Positions 27,101-42,100 of a DNA stretch of 64,000 bases are shown in pieces; the stretch's first letter is position 1; every line of letters starts with the position of its first letter. Source of the DNA: Lycocorax pyrrhopterus obiensis. Its lineage: Eukaryota > Chordata > Aves > Passeriformes > Paradisaeidae. A model generated the notes under the pieces. That model worked only from the letters and a program-made list of their open reading frames with translations, was not told the origin of the DNA and searched no databases. The stretch is from contig JACSVZ010000037.1 in assembly GCA_014706295.1 (NCBI GenBank), positions 434,001 through 498,000 of the forward strand, read 5' to 3'. The position numbers were made by a program, and so were the translations under genes.

Positions 27101-30100
27101 GAGCTGTGTGACCTTACCCTGTGCGCGCTCCTGGTGCTGCTGCAAAGCTGACTCAGCCAGTTAATTGCAGTTGCATTTAAATAGCAGGATACGTAACTGT
27201 AAATTATAGGCCCATTGCAGTTCTCTAATTACATGGCTGAATTTTAAAAAAAGCTCTGAATTTCAGCTGCTCGACTTTAACCATTGGATCAGGTTTGAGT
27301 GGGATGAAGAATTTTAATTGAGGTTGTTGGCTTTCCTAAAAGACATAGTCTAAGTCCAGCAAAGTTCTTGAATGCAATCAACAGTCTACAACATGTGTTC
27401 CTGTGATCAGACTACATGGACATGAGTCTTTTTTGTCTTCAAATGTGTTGATTTGTGTTGGAACTCCTGCAACTGGCACACACCATGTGTTGGGAACGTG
27501 GAGCCAGACCAGCACGGCTGAGGCACAGGTGATGGCTTTAGACCTTAAGGGGGTAGTTTCAAAGGTGATTGGTTTAAAGTGCATGAAAATATTTTTTAAA
27601 TCTGACTTTAGACTGGACTTTTTAAAGGCTAATCTTATAAACTTATTATCTAATCATAAAGCTGCCCTACTACTTCTAAATTTAATGCAGAAGAGAGCAT
27701 AAAGCAGTTGGTGAAAGTGCAGCATACCTCTAATTTATAAACAGTTAATCCCTATGATTTGATACCTTTATTGAGTGGGTTTTATGTGTTCCAAGTACTC
27801 CAGTGTCACATACAACAGTTCTGATTATTTCCATATTTTTCATATACTGCCAAAAGTCTTAAAGCCCAGTTCAAAACAGGAAAGCTGTTATGTCTCTGGA
27901 TATGCTTGGAGAGCTCTCGCCTAGAAACGTGTTTTACGTCCTGGTACAGCACAAGTAAAGAACATTTATATTTAGATGTGTGTCTAACCTAAGAAGTAGT
28001 ACAGGAAACTGTCTTTATGGCTTTCTTTCAGGCTTCTACCAGGTCAGTGCAAGTTTAAGATTATTCTTGGACTGTTGCTGCAAGGGTTTGTGTTCTTTTC
28101 TGAGTCACAATGTGAAAATTAGAAGTAAGGAGATAACTCTGTGACCTCCTCAATTCTGATGAATTCTGTCCATGACCTAGACTAGTAAAGAATAGTTTGA
28201 GATTGGAAAGCCATTAATGGTCACAGAAAATTGTTATGTAAATATTTGATTCTTTTAAATGTACTTCACGCGGAAAGCAGCAGCCCGTGCTAGTTGTTCC
28301 TTTGCTCATCCCTTGGAGTTGTGCAATGAAGTTGCAGAGTTTGACACAATGTCAAAAGAAGGTGATTATAATTTGATTTTTTTTGTCTTGTGATTTGCCT
28401 TGTGAGGCAAAAAGCAGTGTGGTTGAGAGCATGAGTATCAGTGACACCGAGGAGAAGTAGGAAATATGTGCATAATTGTATGGAGACCAACTCAGCCAAT
28501 ATACTGCCATGAGGTTCTCAGGTTTTACAGATAAATATTGCTTGAACCTTTACACTTCTGTATGTGCCCCAGATTTGGTCCTGACCTTGGACTTGATCTA
28601 GCTCTGACTTTACAAGTCTTTACAATAATGTCAGTCATGTATGGGCCATTATTCTGGTCAAGGGGATGTTGTTATTCTCCTGATAAGCCCTTCCTGAGAT
28701 TTTCCTAGAAGCCAGAGAAAAAATGTATTTATCAGTCTAATCAATAAATTACTTCAGCAGTGTGATTTCCTTCATATCCTTACTTCTTTCTCCCAGTGGG
28801 ATAACAGGTCTTCATGATAATCTGTTTTCTTTGAGCAGATTTCTTTGAGCAGATTTGTCCATTCCTCTCCCTATTGCACAGCTGTAGCCATGAGCTTTTC
28901 CTCAGTGTCAGCTCAACCTCCCATGCTCAGTCACTGTCCAACTGGATTTTATGGTTTACATTCTTCTGTCATTAGCTGATGTCCAGATTGTTCCCCTGCT
29001 TTTGTGGAGGTGCTTTGAAATTCCCCATCTGCAGGTTCCCATCACTGTGGTGTGAAAAGGGCCTGTCATCCCCCTGCTCTGGGACAAGCTGTGCTCTGCA
29101 AGCCACCCAGAATTATCTGCCAGCCAGATATGGTTGGTTTTACTGCCTTATCCCATTGCAAACTGATGCCCATTTTTCTGCTTGCTGTTTTGCCCCAAGA
29201 GGTTTTCTTTATGTTTTGTTTGATTTTCCTGCTTTGCAGATATCTCCTTGTCATTTCACGTTTGTGTTCTGAGTTATTTTTCCCCAGAAATGCAATGTTG
29301 TAGGTTGAATCCCATTTAATTTCCTGTCATATTTCTGACCTCTTCAAGTCCTTCAGTACTTCAGTGTCCTCACTGGGGCTTTAAGTGCCTCTTAATTTGT
29401 CCTCCAAATGTAGTTTTACATCACTAGATCTTTGTAGTTAAGCAAACCTGGGTTTGTGTCTACACATTTTGCAGCACCTCAGTAGATGTTTCTTTTTCTG
29501 TGACCAATCTCACCTGCTCAGTATTCTTCTGTTATGTTTTATTTTATTACTGGTAGCTTTCTGTAGTTCATTTGGAGATCCTGGCACTGTTCTTGAAGTG
29601 TCTGCTCTTGCTTGTTGCATAAGTAAATGTGGATTTCCTTGTGGGAGAAGCAGTTCCCCAAATGCAGCCGTGTTTCTTTTCAGCGTGGCTGATTCAATCT
29701 CAAAACCTTAATTTCTTTCTGAAAATGCACCTCAGCTAATTTAGTTTCTAAACTAGAAAGATACAATAATCCACCATCTAAGACCTGAAATGATTTCTAA
29801 ATAAATGAAGCTGCCCTTTAGAATGAACAGAAAGTGGTTCTCTGTTTCTTTTTCTATTCAAGGAGTGCTTCTTTCATGAGACACTTCTGGCTTCTAGTTG
29901 GTTCTCTTTTCTATAGCTCTCTGTAAGAATGTGTTAGTTTTTTTTTCTTGTTTCTACTCAGATCTTATTTTGCACAAGTCTCATGCTGTGCATCAAGAAA
30001 CTAGTAGCGCTTTTTGTCAGTCAGGTAGTGATTATGTCTGCCTGGGAGTGGAATCTGTCAAGATTGCTTTGCATGCTCCCTCTTCCTAAGGGGAAAGTCA

Positions 30101-33100
30101 ACTTCCCCTTAAAGCTCTCTGGAAGGAATTCAAGCAGCTGAGGCTTGTGGTGACTGTTCTGGACTGCCCAAAGTCGGGAGAACTGAGGATGGCGTGCGAT
30201 GCCACCCCACATTTTGCTGCACTTCTGAAGCTCAACGTACTCATACAGTGGCTAATAAAACTTAGTACTTCAAGAAATAAAAATAAAATTTTCGAAGTTT
30301 TTTCAAAATTTTTCAAAATTTTCTAAAAAAAAAAACCTTTAGAAATAAAGGAAAGTGAAGTCAAGCCTGAGTACCTCTGTGAGAATTAAATACAGGGAGG
30401 CAGCTTTTCTTCCCCTTTTTTTTGTGCCCTCCTCCAGCATTGACAGGCTGGGCATCTCACAATTTGTTCCCTTTGCCCTCCGCCCTGGAACAAAGAGCTG
30501 AAGGACAATTTCTTGGGACTTACAGGCTCTGTTCTTCACAATAAAACAGGATTTGCTGTGCATGACTGAAGAAATGATGCATGTAGTTAGTTTTCATTGG
30601 GTTTCTTTTGTAATCCACAGGATACAGTAAAAGAAAGATGAAGCTTTAAAACATTGAGTTTACTTAATCATATTTTATTACAGAGTCTGTAATCCTAGAG
30701 CCTCATGTATAAAAATGTCAGAGTTTCTAGAACAATACATTGTCCATTGTTTGTGCCCAGTAAAAGTCCAGATGATTTGGAGAATCCAAGCTGCACTGAC
30801 ACATCCCTCTGCCTTTCCTTTTTAGAGGGCTGAGTGGGATTGGTGCCCGAACTCTTAACACATTTTTGTGCATTACTGCAAATACCCACTGTATGTCTGA
30901 ATAATGTTTCCAGGAGGCTGTTCCTAGGGATCAGCACTACTAAATATCATTTATGTTTGGAATACTCAGTTGTCTGCAGTCGGTTGTCATTGTTGCCTTT
31001 TCTGGACTTAGTTTAACTATTTGGAAGGAATGGAAGTACAACTCATGGTGTTTGGACCTAGAGAAGCAACATAACCCTACATTAATATTATATAGATGTG
31101 GTTCCTTTCACATCTGCCTATAGAAATATTTTTATGTAATAGGAGGTTTTTGGAAAAAATAAGCAATTATGGGCTTGCATGGGGCAATGTTTAATCATAC
31201 AGGTCTCACACTTTACATGTGTTACCTTGATTAGTCTCTGGGGCTTACAAGCTAGACTTGGAGTAACAGGGTCTGAGACAGGAAAACGCCAGAACAACCC
31301 CCTTATCTGTTTGTAAAAAGACACTTTTTCAGGCTCAGGGGTTTAAGTTGCTGAGGCTGTTCAGCTCCCTCACATTGTACCTCTGGGGTTTCATGCACCC
31401 TACATTTAAGAAAGAAGCTGTAGATGACTCCAACAAATTCCAACAAGGAGGGCTGAATCTTTAGTTAAGACTTGTTTAACTTTTAGTGTTTAAGCCTTTT
31501 TGCTTTGCCATGAGAAAATGTATTAAACTGAACAAAAACCTGGCTTAAGAAAACTGTGCAGGCACTTTGTTCTCCAGTGGTGACATGTCTGTTGGCATTA
31601 AACAGGGAGGCTTTGTGAGGGACTGGCTGTCATTCTAAATCCCAGCATCTATTCTGTGAGTAAGAAGGATTTCCCACTAGAACATTAGTGTTTAACTTGA
31701 CATTTGAGGGCATAAAGATACCCTGGATGCTTTCAAACTCTGGTCCAAGGACAGAGGCACTGGAAGGAAATGTTGCGAGGGGAGGACAGATAGTGAAAAT
31801 GAAAAACATGGAAGTGAGCAATGCTGAGGAGTTACCCGAGCATAAAATGTTAAATCGTCTTTTTCTTTAGATGTCCATTCATTTTAATAACAATAATAAT
31901 AGCATAATAAAGCAATAAATAATTTCAAAAGGATGAATGAATGCAGAGTTCTTACTGTGGTGGCCTCCACAACCCCCAACTATTTACCAGTGCTATTATA
32001 TGTTACAAGTAAGGGCAGGTGCCTTTCCATCCCTGGTGAAGGGTGCTGCATGCAGTGAGCCATGCCCAGCTCCTGTTAGACTTAAACTGCTGCCTGGGCT
32101 GGGTTCAATGCAGAAATGTGGGTTCAGATTCAGCTTGATGTTACTGTGTGCAGTAACTGGTCTGGAAAAGGTGCAAGTTAGCGAAATGCATTGCATGGTG
32201 TTAGTCTGGTCAGGTAGGAAAGGAGAGCTGGCTGAAAACAGACATCATGGGTACAGAACTTGCTCCCTTTCCAGTGCAACTCTTCTGGAGGCCATGGGAA
32301 AGTTTCTTGGGACACACAGACATTTGCAGTAGGTGACTAATGTCTTCCAGTTCAGTTAAATCCAAGACACTGTAGCGTTGGCCTGGCGTAGTCCATCAGA
32401 AATAGAAGCAATTATGAACTTCCTTCTGAAAAGAACGGAAAATCCTTTGTTGGATTTACCACAGATTTATTCTAGTACTTAAACTTTGCATGACACGAAA
32501 TATTTGCTTCACAAAGTGGAATTCTTATTCTGTGTGCCCACTTCACAGTATTTAGCTGTTAACTCAAAGGAATGCAGCTAGACAGGGAGAAAGTTTTATG
32601 TCTTCTGGAAATACTTGTATTTCTAGAGCCTGCATGTTCTGTCTAATTATCTTCTATTTCATCCAAAGCTTTAGGACACAAAGGCCAAAAAGTAAAAAAA
32701 ACACTTCTTACTGTTTTGCATGTTTCCTGTTTTCTGGCATTCGTGTGATTTTTAGATCTCAGCATCTCCGCTAAAGGATGCTGCTGTTTTGTGTAGTCTG
32801 TATAACACTTGCCTTGGGTGGAAACAATTCCAGAGAGCTACAAATTTAATTAGTCTGCATTGCTGCCTCCTAGCATAGAATTGGAGAGTCTTTGGAAAAG
32901 AAAAAAAATTACATTCATGCATGACCATCTGCAGAACCTACTAAAAAGTCATCAAAGACTGGGCCATAAAGTGTTCACAGTTCCAATTCACAAATCTGCC
33001 TGCTCAGAACGAGGTGGGATAAGTTGGGAGCGTCTGCCCACCAGGAAGGAACAAAGGCTTTATTCAAGCCAGCCGTGTCTGCTGGAATGTACTGGGACAG

Positions 33101-36100
33101 CTCGTCAGGCTGTGGCCAGTGTCGGGCTTGGGCCCCGGCACTGAGAAGCATCTCATACGTTCTGTGAGTCTTCATTATCTCTTCTGGCCCTTTTTCTAGG
33201 ATTTTCAGTTCATAAAAATAGCAGGAAAGATGAAACTGGTGTAGTGCAATAGGAGTGTAGGGTTTGTTTATGTACTTACTTCTAAGGCACAAGTGACAGG
33301 AGCTGCTCACCAGTGCAGTGACTGTGTGACCTGCTGGACAGAGACAGCTGTGCTGGTACCGCAGGGGTGAAGTCTGGTACAGCAGGTCTGGAGCGGCTTC
33401 TTGGGAATGTCTTAATAATGATGAAGGTAAGCATGCATATTTTGTGTGCCGAAGAATGAGTCCACAGGCACCTTCTATTTCTTACACAACACTGAGAGCC
33501 CTTGGGGTTTGCCATGTATGTATTCGCTTCTCTTGTGTGGATTTGGAATTGAGTTTTTCCATTTGTCTCCGCTCCTGGTGCTTTTGCTTTGAGATCACAC
33601 TAGAAGTTTCTTACATTCTTAGTTTGTGATCTTGCCCTGGTTTCAGCTAGGATAGAGCTAATTTCTCCTCCGTAACTGTTACAGTGCTGTGTTTTGGATT
33701 TGGAATGAGAATGGTGTCAGGAGTGGGATCAAGAAGTGCCCTTTATTTACGACAGGAATAAAGCTTTGAGTAGAGAGTGTCTGAGCATACCCAGAGGTGG
33801 ATTTGTTTCATCCTCAGACCAAGTATAAAGATGTAAGAAATGCCCATTTTAGACAAAACGAAAATCTTCTCTCTGTACTGTATTTCCAGTCATTTTGTGT
33901 CTTATTAGAATTCCGTGCTACATCGTAAATATCGGGTTCTCTGAGGTTACTCCATGTGTTTAAAGTAGTGGAAATACTAAACTGTGTGGCTGTTTGCACT
34001 GACGGGTTTTATTTTCAAACAAAGAGATACAGCACTGCTTTAAAACTAATACCACTTCTAAGCAATGTTTTAAGCCAGCTTAGTCGAGGTTCATATTTAT
34101 GTAGCAATTGCAGGCTTGCCTGAAAGCAGGAGAGCTCGAGGTGCTGCTCAGGTGCAGCCGGGCTGTTTACCTGTTACTAGAGAGACTATCCCCTTTGTCA
34201 TTAACGTGAGTTTTGTGTTCACTCCCAGGCCGGAGCGGTAGATGGGAGCCCAGGGCCTGCTGGGATGGGGTTTTACACTTGTGCTGTCCTTTTGCCCTTC
34301 CCCTGAACTCTTTTCATTTCAGTCATGAGCAAACAGTCAGTGCCTGAACTAACAACCCCGCAATCCTCCAAAGCACGCTCCTTACAGTACCAAACAAAGG
34401 GAGGCCCGCGTGGGCCGGCCCAGGCCAAGGAATGCAGCTTCGGGGTTCTGCTCCATAAATTTAACCAGCACGACAAAAAGGAGATAATATGAGCCTTCGT
34501 GATGATCTGAAAGGGGGAGGTTTGTGTCCCATTGATTGCGGTCTGGCCCAGCGCCAGCCCCGAGCCTGACCGACAGTTGAACCATATCGTTAAGGCGTGT
34601 AATACAGCTCGAGTCTTGTACGGCAGCCAATGAGTACATATCCAGAGGGCAAAAGTTTATAAAGAGTCGAGGCTGTCCTGTTTAACCCTCTCACACTGCC
34701 TGTAATATACACTGCTGCCATTCACAAATAGGCACTTTGCTATTAAAATGTAAACCTTCGACTTTCTGTACTTGGAAAACATACATGTGTGTCTGATTTC
34801 TAATGTGCAGCAGATTTATAAAGTGATCGCGGAAAAATATGTAAAACTGATCTTTTTTTTAGCAAAAAAAAAAATCCAACCCACTTTTTTTCAGCACTAC
34901 TTCATCCATAGTTACTTTTTTGTTCAGATACGTCTTCTGGGTTGTTCTGCAAACTCTTTCATACAGATGGAGCTATTTATTGCCTTGATGTCACCTCATT
35001 TAGCATGTGGCTGGTATTTTTATAGATAATTTTTTCACCTAATGTTGCTGTTAACATGTGGAATGCTCTTTATCAGTTTTGTAAGTACAGCCAGTTGATC
35101 TGAATTGTTCTTGCAACTGCGAACTTTAAAAATCAAAACAAACCTCATGAGTAGCTTTTTGTTGGGTGAGGTTCATGCTGGAGCACTTTGCTGTGCCTGT
35201 TGCAGTAACTGAGAAATTTAAAAGGAGGGTTGGAAAGAGAAGAAACATCCAGTCATTAGAGTTGATTGACACAGTCCTTCATGCACAGCCAGAGTCACTG
35301 TCCTGATGCTGGGCAGGACCCCTGTGGGTTTTTTTTTCCCCAAAGTAGATTTGCTTTCCCAGAAAGGCAGGAATACAACATGGAAGCATTTCTGTTAGAT
35401 TGAAGTATTTTACACTCAAAGTAAAGTCACCATGTTTGCATTTACTACAACTGGGTATTGCTTGACCAGCAATGACGGGACCATTATAAACGTGACTCCC
35501 TGTCCCTGGCAGTGTCTAAGGCCAGGTTGGACAGGGCTTGGAGCAACCTGGGATAGCAGAAGGTGTCCCTGCCCGTGGCAGGGGGTGGAACAGGATGAGC
35601 TTTAAGGCCCCTTCCAGCCCAAACCAATCTGGAATTCCATGGGCACAGACATAAGAGCAATGCTCCATCTGCTGTGGGCCCTGCCTGGCAGCAGACAGTA
35701 TTTAATATTTTAAACCCGCAGTACCCTGAGGCTGAGCAGTGTTATGGCCCTGGGCACTTTGGTTTCACTAAGGCATGTTCAGCTTCTGTTCTCAGACAGG
35801 TGTTTGCAGGAAATCCCTGCTAAGAACCATTTTTTACATCAAGTCAGAAGGCGAATGGGAGCATTTTTCAACACATTGGTGAGACAAGAAACTTTTTAAG
35901 GTGACAGCTGCAGATATCCCTGTAATCAGTACAGGAAAAGTCGAGGGGAAACTGGAAACTAGGGTGGCAGTGTTATGTTTTGTCAACTTCTTAAGCTTGA
36001 TGTTACCAAAGTGCTTGAGAAAGTGTGGGTTTTGCTGCACAGCTGTCACAGGCAGAGGTGGGGCGAGTGCCAGAGGTTGATGCCCAGGGTGCAGCTGGTG

Positions 36101-39100
36101 TCAGTGCTTTGTCTACAGTGCAAGCTCATACACCTTGTCCAAATGCTAGGTTTGTAATATGGATGTCATAATTAAGTTGTGTCTTAATTAATCTCTTCTC
36201 AATTCCTTTTGAACTTGGAGCCTGATGAGGTTGTAAACCCAGGGAATAATTCTCAATTTTGTTTTGAGCTGGTGTACAAAAGAAAAGGGAGGGAGGAGAA
36301 AAGCTCTATCTCCAAGAAACTGGCAGGAACAACCTCCATGATAAACAGTTGTTCCTTGAGCATGCTGTACTCTCCTAAAGGCATGTCGGGTCAGCTAAAG
36401 GTCTGCAGCATCTGAGCTGGGAGATCCCTCCAAAGAGGAGGGATTTGACTGTAAGTGGGAGGTTTTAACCCTAGGCACCATTTATTTGCATGTTTCTGCC
36501 TGAAACTAGCATTTTGGGAACACGTTTAACAAGCACAATATATTCCATGCATTTGCTGGAATAAACGGTGCATATGAGCTTCCTCAGATCTGCAGTCAGC
36601 AGGGAGCTGTCTGGCTCATGATTTTACACATTCTTGCATCTAACTGAGACATTCTGATGCCAAATCCAGCACTCAACTGACTCCACTGTGTGTGCATTTT
36701 AACACACCTTAACAGCATCTGTGTTGGAACCAGCAAATAAATCCCATGGCTGTGCTGGATCTCTGGGATCAGGCAGTGACCTGCCTGTTGGGAACTGTAC
36801 CCCAGAATCCAGCACAGGATGGGAGGCAACTGCACTGACCCCTTGAAACAGAGCACCAGTAGAATCACCAGGGAACAGGGAATCTAGATTGCCACATGTT
36901 TTCCTGAAATTAGGCCCAAGGCATTAAATGTTCTCAGATGCTGAGAGCTGGCACATCAAAATCCTGCTGTCTCTCCCCTTCTGCTCAGTAAATTCAGGGA
37001 ATATTCTTGCTCATCACATGGGTTCAGCACATGAAACAAAGTTAAGTGCATCAGTGAGGAAAGAATTGTGGAAATAGTGGATTTTTGGTGCCCTGCAGAG
37101 GTGTGATGTGCACTACAGACCCCATCACAAGTGGCACATGTTTTGTTTTCACTTGTTATCCATGTGTTCCCAAGCTATGGCTGCAGCATTGAGAATTTGT
37201 CACTGTGATGGCTGAGTTTTCAGCTCAATTTTTAAGGCATACATTGTTCAGCATTTAATTGGTTCTGGCACTCCCAAGTGTGCTTTGCACAGTGCCCTCC
37301 CATCGTGTCTGTGGCACAAGCACCATCCTCATTCTGCATTTCGTGGAAATCATGTGCGTGGGATGGGGATCCTCATGGAAGGCTGCAGGTGCAAGTCAGT
37401 CTGAAACTCAAGCAAGTGGATCAGGTATTTTAATTGTGTATTTTATGGGAGAAGATAAAGGTTATTCCTCCCTTAACTTATCAGATCATGTCACTTTTAA
37501 TGTCTGAAATGCACTGAAGCCTCCTCAGACAAAGCACTCCCTGTATTTAGGAAGCAGACTTTTTCCAGAGCCAGTAATAGTTTGATTTTATTTTTTCTTG
37601 AAAATACCAGCAGCTTTTGAATTGTGTCTTACATTATCTGCCATTTTCCTTTGTTTGAATTAAGGTTGTTTTATAATTATTTCAAGGGGATAAAAATCAT
37701 TCCCAGGCTGAAAGTCAGTATGCCAAGCTACAGTCCAGAGCAGGCTTTTGTCACTAAATTTTATGCAAACCTGAAAAAAAATGAGTTTACAATGGAAACA
37801 CTGAATTTTAGCTGTACCAGAACCAGCAAGTTACTGCTTAACTGGGCTGGAATAATGAGGTGGTGAGGCTGGAACACACCTTTGCTGGTGACAGCTGCTG
37901 AAGTTTTGGCAGCAAGAACTGGGTGTGGCTGAAGAAAGTGATTCCTCGAGAGTTTTGGGGGTAGCCCTGAGGCTGAAGGATCCCTTGGGAGGGAGCCCAT
38001 GGCTGGGAGCACCCCGAGGTGTGGCCGTGGGGCTTGGCTGGCAGGCAGATGCTGCAGCAGGTCAAGTCTGTGAGGAGCCTGGTCCATTAAGTACTGGTTC
38101 CAGGTGCCAGAATTCCATCTCCTTGCACTTAGAGCTGTTGTTTGTGCAAGATTTGGGGTGTCCATGCTCAGGTTGGGTTTTTCAACAGATCTGTGGTTGC
38201 CATTGCTGTTCTCTTACCCCGATGAGAAATGCCCCAGATACACATTTTAAATGAAATCAGTGATTACTGTGTTGGTCATGGGGTTTTGTCCATGTTGATT
38301 TTTCTCAGAAGTCGCTACATTTTCTAAAGTTGTATTATGAAGAATAATTATTCTGGGTGTGATACTGAGGAAATGGAAAGATGTAAATTTGTAAATAATT
38401 TCTAAATAATTTTAGAAGAGGGGTGGTGTGTTTTAACAGATCAACATCTTTTGATATTCAAAGTTTGAGACCTTTTGAATTTTATTTTTTAATGTTTTTG
38501 TCAAGGTACTCAGGGTACACTTCAGAGAAATTTCTTAGGTCCAAGAGACCCTCAAAGATGAGTAACAGTTATTGTTCTCAAAACCACTGTGTATTCAAGC
38601 ACCTCTGCAGGAATCACATCTACAGACCTCATGGTGGGAACCTGATGGGGTGGGTACCTGATAGGGGTGAACGTGGAGTGAAGGAACAAGGACAGGTGAT
38701 TCTGGAAAATGTGGTGTCTCTTGGAGAGTTTTCTCAACCTAAGTTGGTCAATAATTATCCCCACTAATACCTGACCACTTCCTTCATCAGGCTGGTGATG
38801 TGTTTGGTTACAGAACTTCTGGCTTAAAACTGGCCAGCTGAATCCCAAGGATTCTGTGAAGTGCTCAGCAAATGCCAACCAGTTAATGCCATGCACTGGT
38901 TCCAGTGAGCAGAGTCAGCTGGAGTGAGAGCTCCGGTGCTCAGCTTGGAGCAGGACAGGGCTGCAGTGTTCATCTCAACCTCCCAACACCCTCTCCCAGC
39001 CCTTTGTGCCTCCATCCAGCAGCACCATTCCCTGCTGTGCTGGGCAGACGTGAGGGCATTCCTGTCTTGTATTGCCTTTGTGTGCTTATTAAAAAGGAAT

Positions 39101-42100
39101 CAGCAGATCTGCTGAGTGCCTGGCTAATGGAACCCAGATGTGGGCACTGCCGCCCGCTCCGCTTGACAAATCTGCAGCTTTTGGGATTTCACCAGGGTTG
39201 CTTATTATTTACAGAACGTAACTTGAGACAGTAGAACAAATTTTTAGATTAAAAAAAAATCAAATGGTGTGGAATGTTTTTAGCTATGCAGACCAAACAG
39301 AGCAGTTTGCCAAGGGGGTGATGGACTAAATCAGTGCAGTTTAGGTCCAGCACCAGTGTCATTGGGTTGGAGAGCTGCTGGCCTTACCAACAAGAAGGGA
39401 ATGATCTGTTATCAGCAGGATCAATGTCTGAGAATGGAGGGCACGGTGAACACTGAATTTGTACTCTGAGGTGCTTCTTCATTTAAAAACAAAACCAAAA
39501 CATAAAACCTTAGCTCAGAAATTGCCAAACCTTCAGAAATCCATTCTGGTGCCCTGTGCCTTTTTAGCAGTGGTACTTTCTCTCTGACCTGCTTTGAGCC
39601 AGGCATTAGAAACCAGTGTTCCCTGTAGTTATAGTGTCTATGGGATTAAAAGGCCCTGTTCTATCCTCATTTTTAGGGTAGTCTTGCTTGCAGTGCTTCA
39701 GATCCCTCTTCTCAAGGTACTACAGAATATTAGAGAGGCTGGCACAGGGGAATGTTTGTCTGAAGGATGGTTCATGTAAAACCCACTGCACGGTGCAGCT
39801 GCTCTGTCCCAGTTATCCAACCTTCCTGAATTCAGGATGGAAAGAGTCTCAGCAAAACATTATTGGTTGGCCACTGTTCACCAAAACCCTCCTTAGGCTG
39901 CAGACAGTTGCTCTTTGAACTTGTCAATAGATGCCATAGAGAGGTTTAACAGCCAACAGTGGGTTCTTAGATTAGTGATCTTTTGCCATTTTCCTGCTTT
40001 TGGAAGTTAGTAAGTAGGACAAGCAGCAAGATGTGAGTTATACTGGTTGGAATTCTTTAATTTCTTTGGAACTTTATCTCAATATTTTGCATTCACAGAG
40101 GCAAACACTTTGTTTACTGCTTTGTAAGAGTCTAACAGGTAAAAACAGGCACATGTTTGTTCACCTCTTGTGTAGGTTTAGAAAGACAAGAATGCTGTAC
40201 CTGCTGCAGGTGAATCCCGCTTATATCTAGGGAATTTAAGGGGCAGGAGAGGTGACTTGCTCCAGAGCCATAGTACTTTAATAGCACAGCTCTAACCACT
40301 GCATTCAGGGTTGTCAAAAACTTAAAGGAAAACAAATTTTAAAAGGGTGCCTAGGCTTCAGGTGTGAGACAGGGGTGCTGAGAGGGAAAGGTGACAAGGA
40401 AATGAGGTTCCAGAGAAAACATCTGCAGATCATGGAGCCCAAAAGGTGAGTGCTCTCTCCTGGTGGTGGGCAGCTTCAAAAGCAAAGGTAATGCTCTGTG
40501 GGACCTTCTTCCTGTCCCTGGAGGCTGGAGTTCCTGGTGCAGGGTTTTTACAAAGAGTCAGGATGGGGGAAGGGAGAGCACTAATCCAAAATGGTGCATT
40601 TGGCTGGGAAATTTGTAACAGCAGTAGCCTGGAAGAGCTGTGAAATACCATGGAGCAGCCCCAGAGTGATGCTGCTGGGAAGGGACAGGGAATGAAGCAG
40701 GGCTCGGCAGCCTGTAACACAATTCTTCAGGGGCAGGGCGTTCCAGGAGCTTGAAGGAATTCAGAGTATTATTTTTTGACAAAATACTGCTAAGGGAGGA
40801 ACCGAGCCTGCAGTTCTGCAGTGCTGTGGCCAATATCAACCTCTGATGGCTGTCAGCCCACACATGTGTGTCTTTGTTATTGTCATTTTTAATAGACACA
40901 CAGAAGGGTAAAGTATGTTAAACCCTGCTATGGGGACCCTAATTAATGAGGATTTTTCTTCTGTCTTAATTTAACTGCATGTTCCTATTTCCATAACCCT
41001 AGAGTTTGCAGTCTCCTGGTGCTGTCCATTGGTGCACTCTTATTTTCTTTAGAGCAGTGAGAAAAAACAGTCAAATCAGTAAAACTGCTGATAAAGATAT
41101 CCTCAGATCTTCAGAGAGTATACTCTGCTCAGGTTACTTCTTCCTACTAATTTAACTACTTGCCCCTTCGTTGTAGACAAAATCCTTCTATTTTTATTAT
41201 TGTATGGTTCTGTGTCTCATAGAAATATATGAGTAGACACCGTATCTTCCAGAGCCAAGTCTCACAGGATCTACACGCCATGTGTGTGAAGATCTGGGAT
41301 TTTTGAAGGCTTTGTCACGCCTCCTGTTTCACGATGACTAGAACTCTGTGTGCAGACAGGTGTCAGTGGAAGAAAAGGCTGCCCCAGGTGATCTCTGTGT
41401 GTCTCTTGCTGCAGGACCCAGGCAGAGCGAGTGCGGAAGCCCCGGTGTTGCAGGGGACCCCAGGGGCTCCTGCCCCGCTACCTGGAGAGCCAAGCAGAGG
41501 GACAGGAGCAGCTCTTCAAACTGACAGACAACATCCAGGATGAGTTGTGAGTACACAGCCACTTCCACAGCTACTCTGAGTACTTCTGTTCTGTTTGCTG
41601 CCGTCATGTCTTCATGTCTAAAACTGCTTCACACACAGACACATGTTCAGTTCTGGGCCCTCACCGCAACAAGGACATTGAGAGGCTGGAGCGTGTCCAG
41701 GGAAGGAAAAGGACCTGGGGAGGGGTCTGGAGCACCAGGAGTGTCTGAGGGAGCTGGGGGGGCGCTCAGCCTGGAGAAAAGGAGGCTCATGGGGGACCTT
41801 GTGGCTCTGCACAACTCCCTGACAGGAGGGTGCAGCCAGGCAGGCTCTTCTGTCACAGAACAGGTGACAGGAACAAGGGACAGGATGAGAGGAAATGGCC
41901 TGAAGTCACACCAAGGGAGTTTTAGGTTGGATATTGGGGTAAATTAATGCATGGAAAGTCATAAAGCCGTGGCACAGCTACCCAGGGCTGTGGTGCAGTC
42001 ACCATCCCTGGAGGGATTTAAAAGCTGTGTGGATGTGGCACTCTGGGACATGGGTAAGTGGTGGCCTGGGCAGTGCTGGAGGAACAGTTGCATTTCATCT

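Larger units (their letters stand above)
24856..41414 (+). other. Intron 12 (16.6 kb)
   Basis: The largest intron in the window. It holds a TTTTA repeat (26454-26507), a candidate element at 27100-27320, an LTR scrap (33633-33725), a CpG-containing block (34090-34760) and a CR1 tail (35498-35642), each listed separately. The remaining stretches (24856-26450, 27320-33630, 35650-41414) look like unique intron sequence with no gene, RNA gene or repeat I can name. Short ORFs there lack any family resemblance. Confidence 0.85.
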
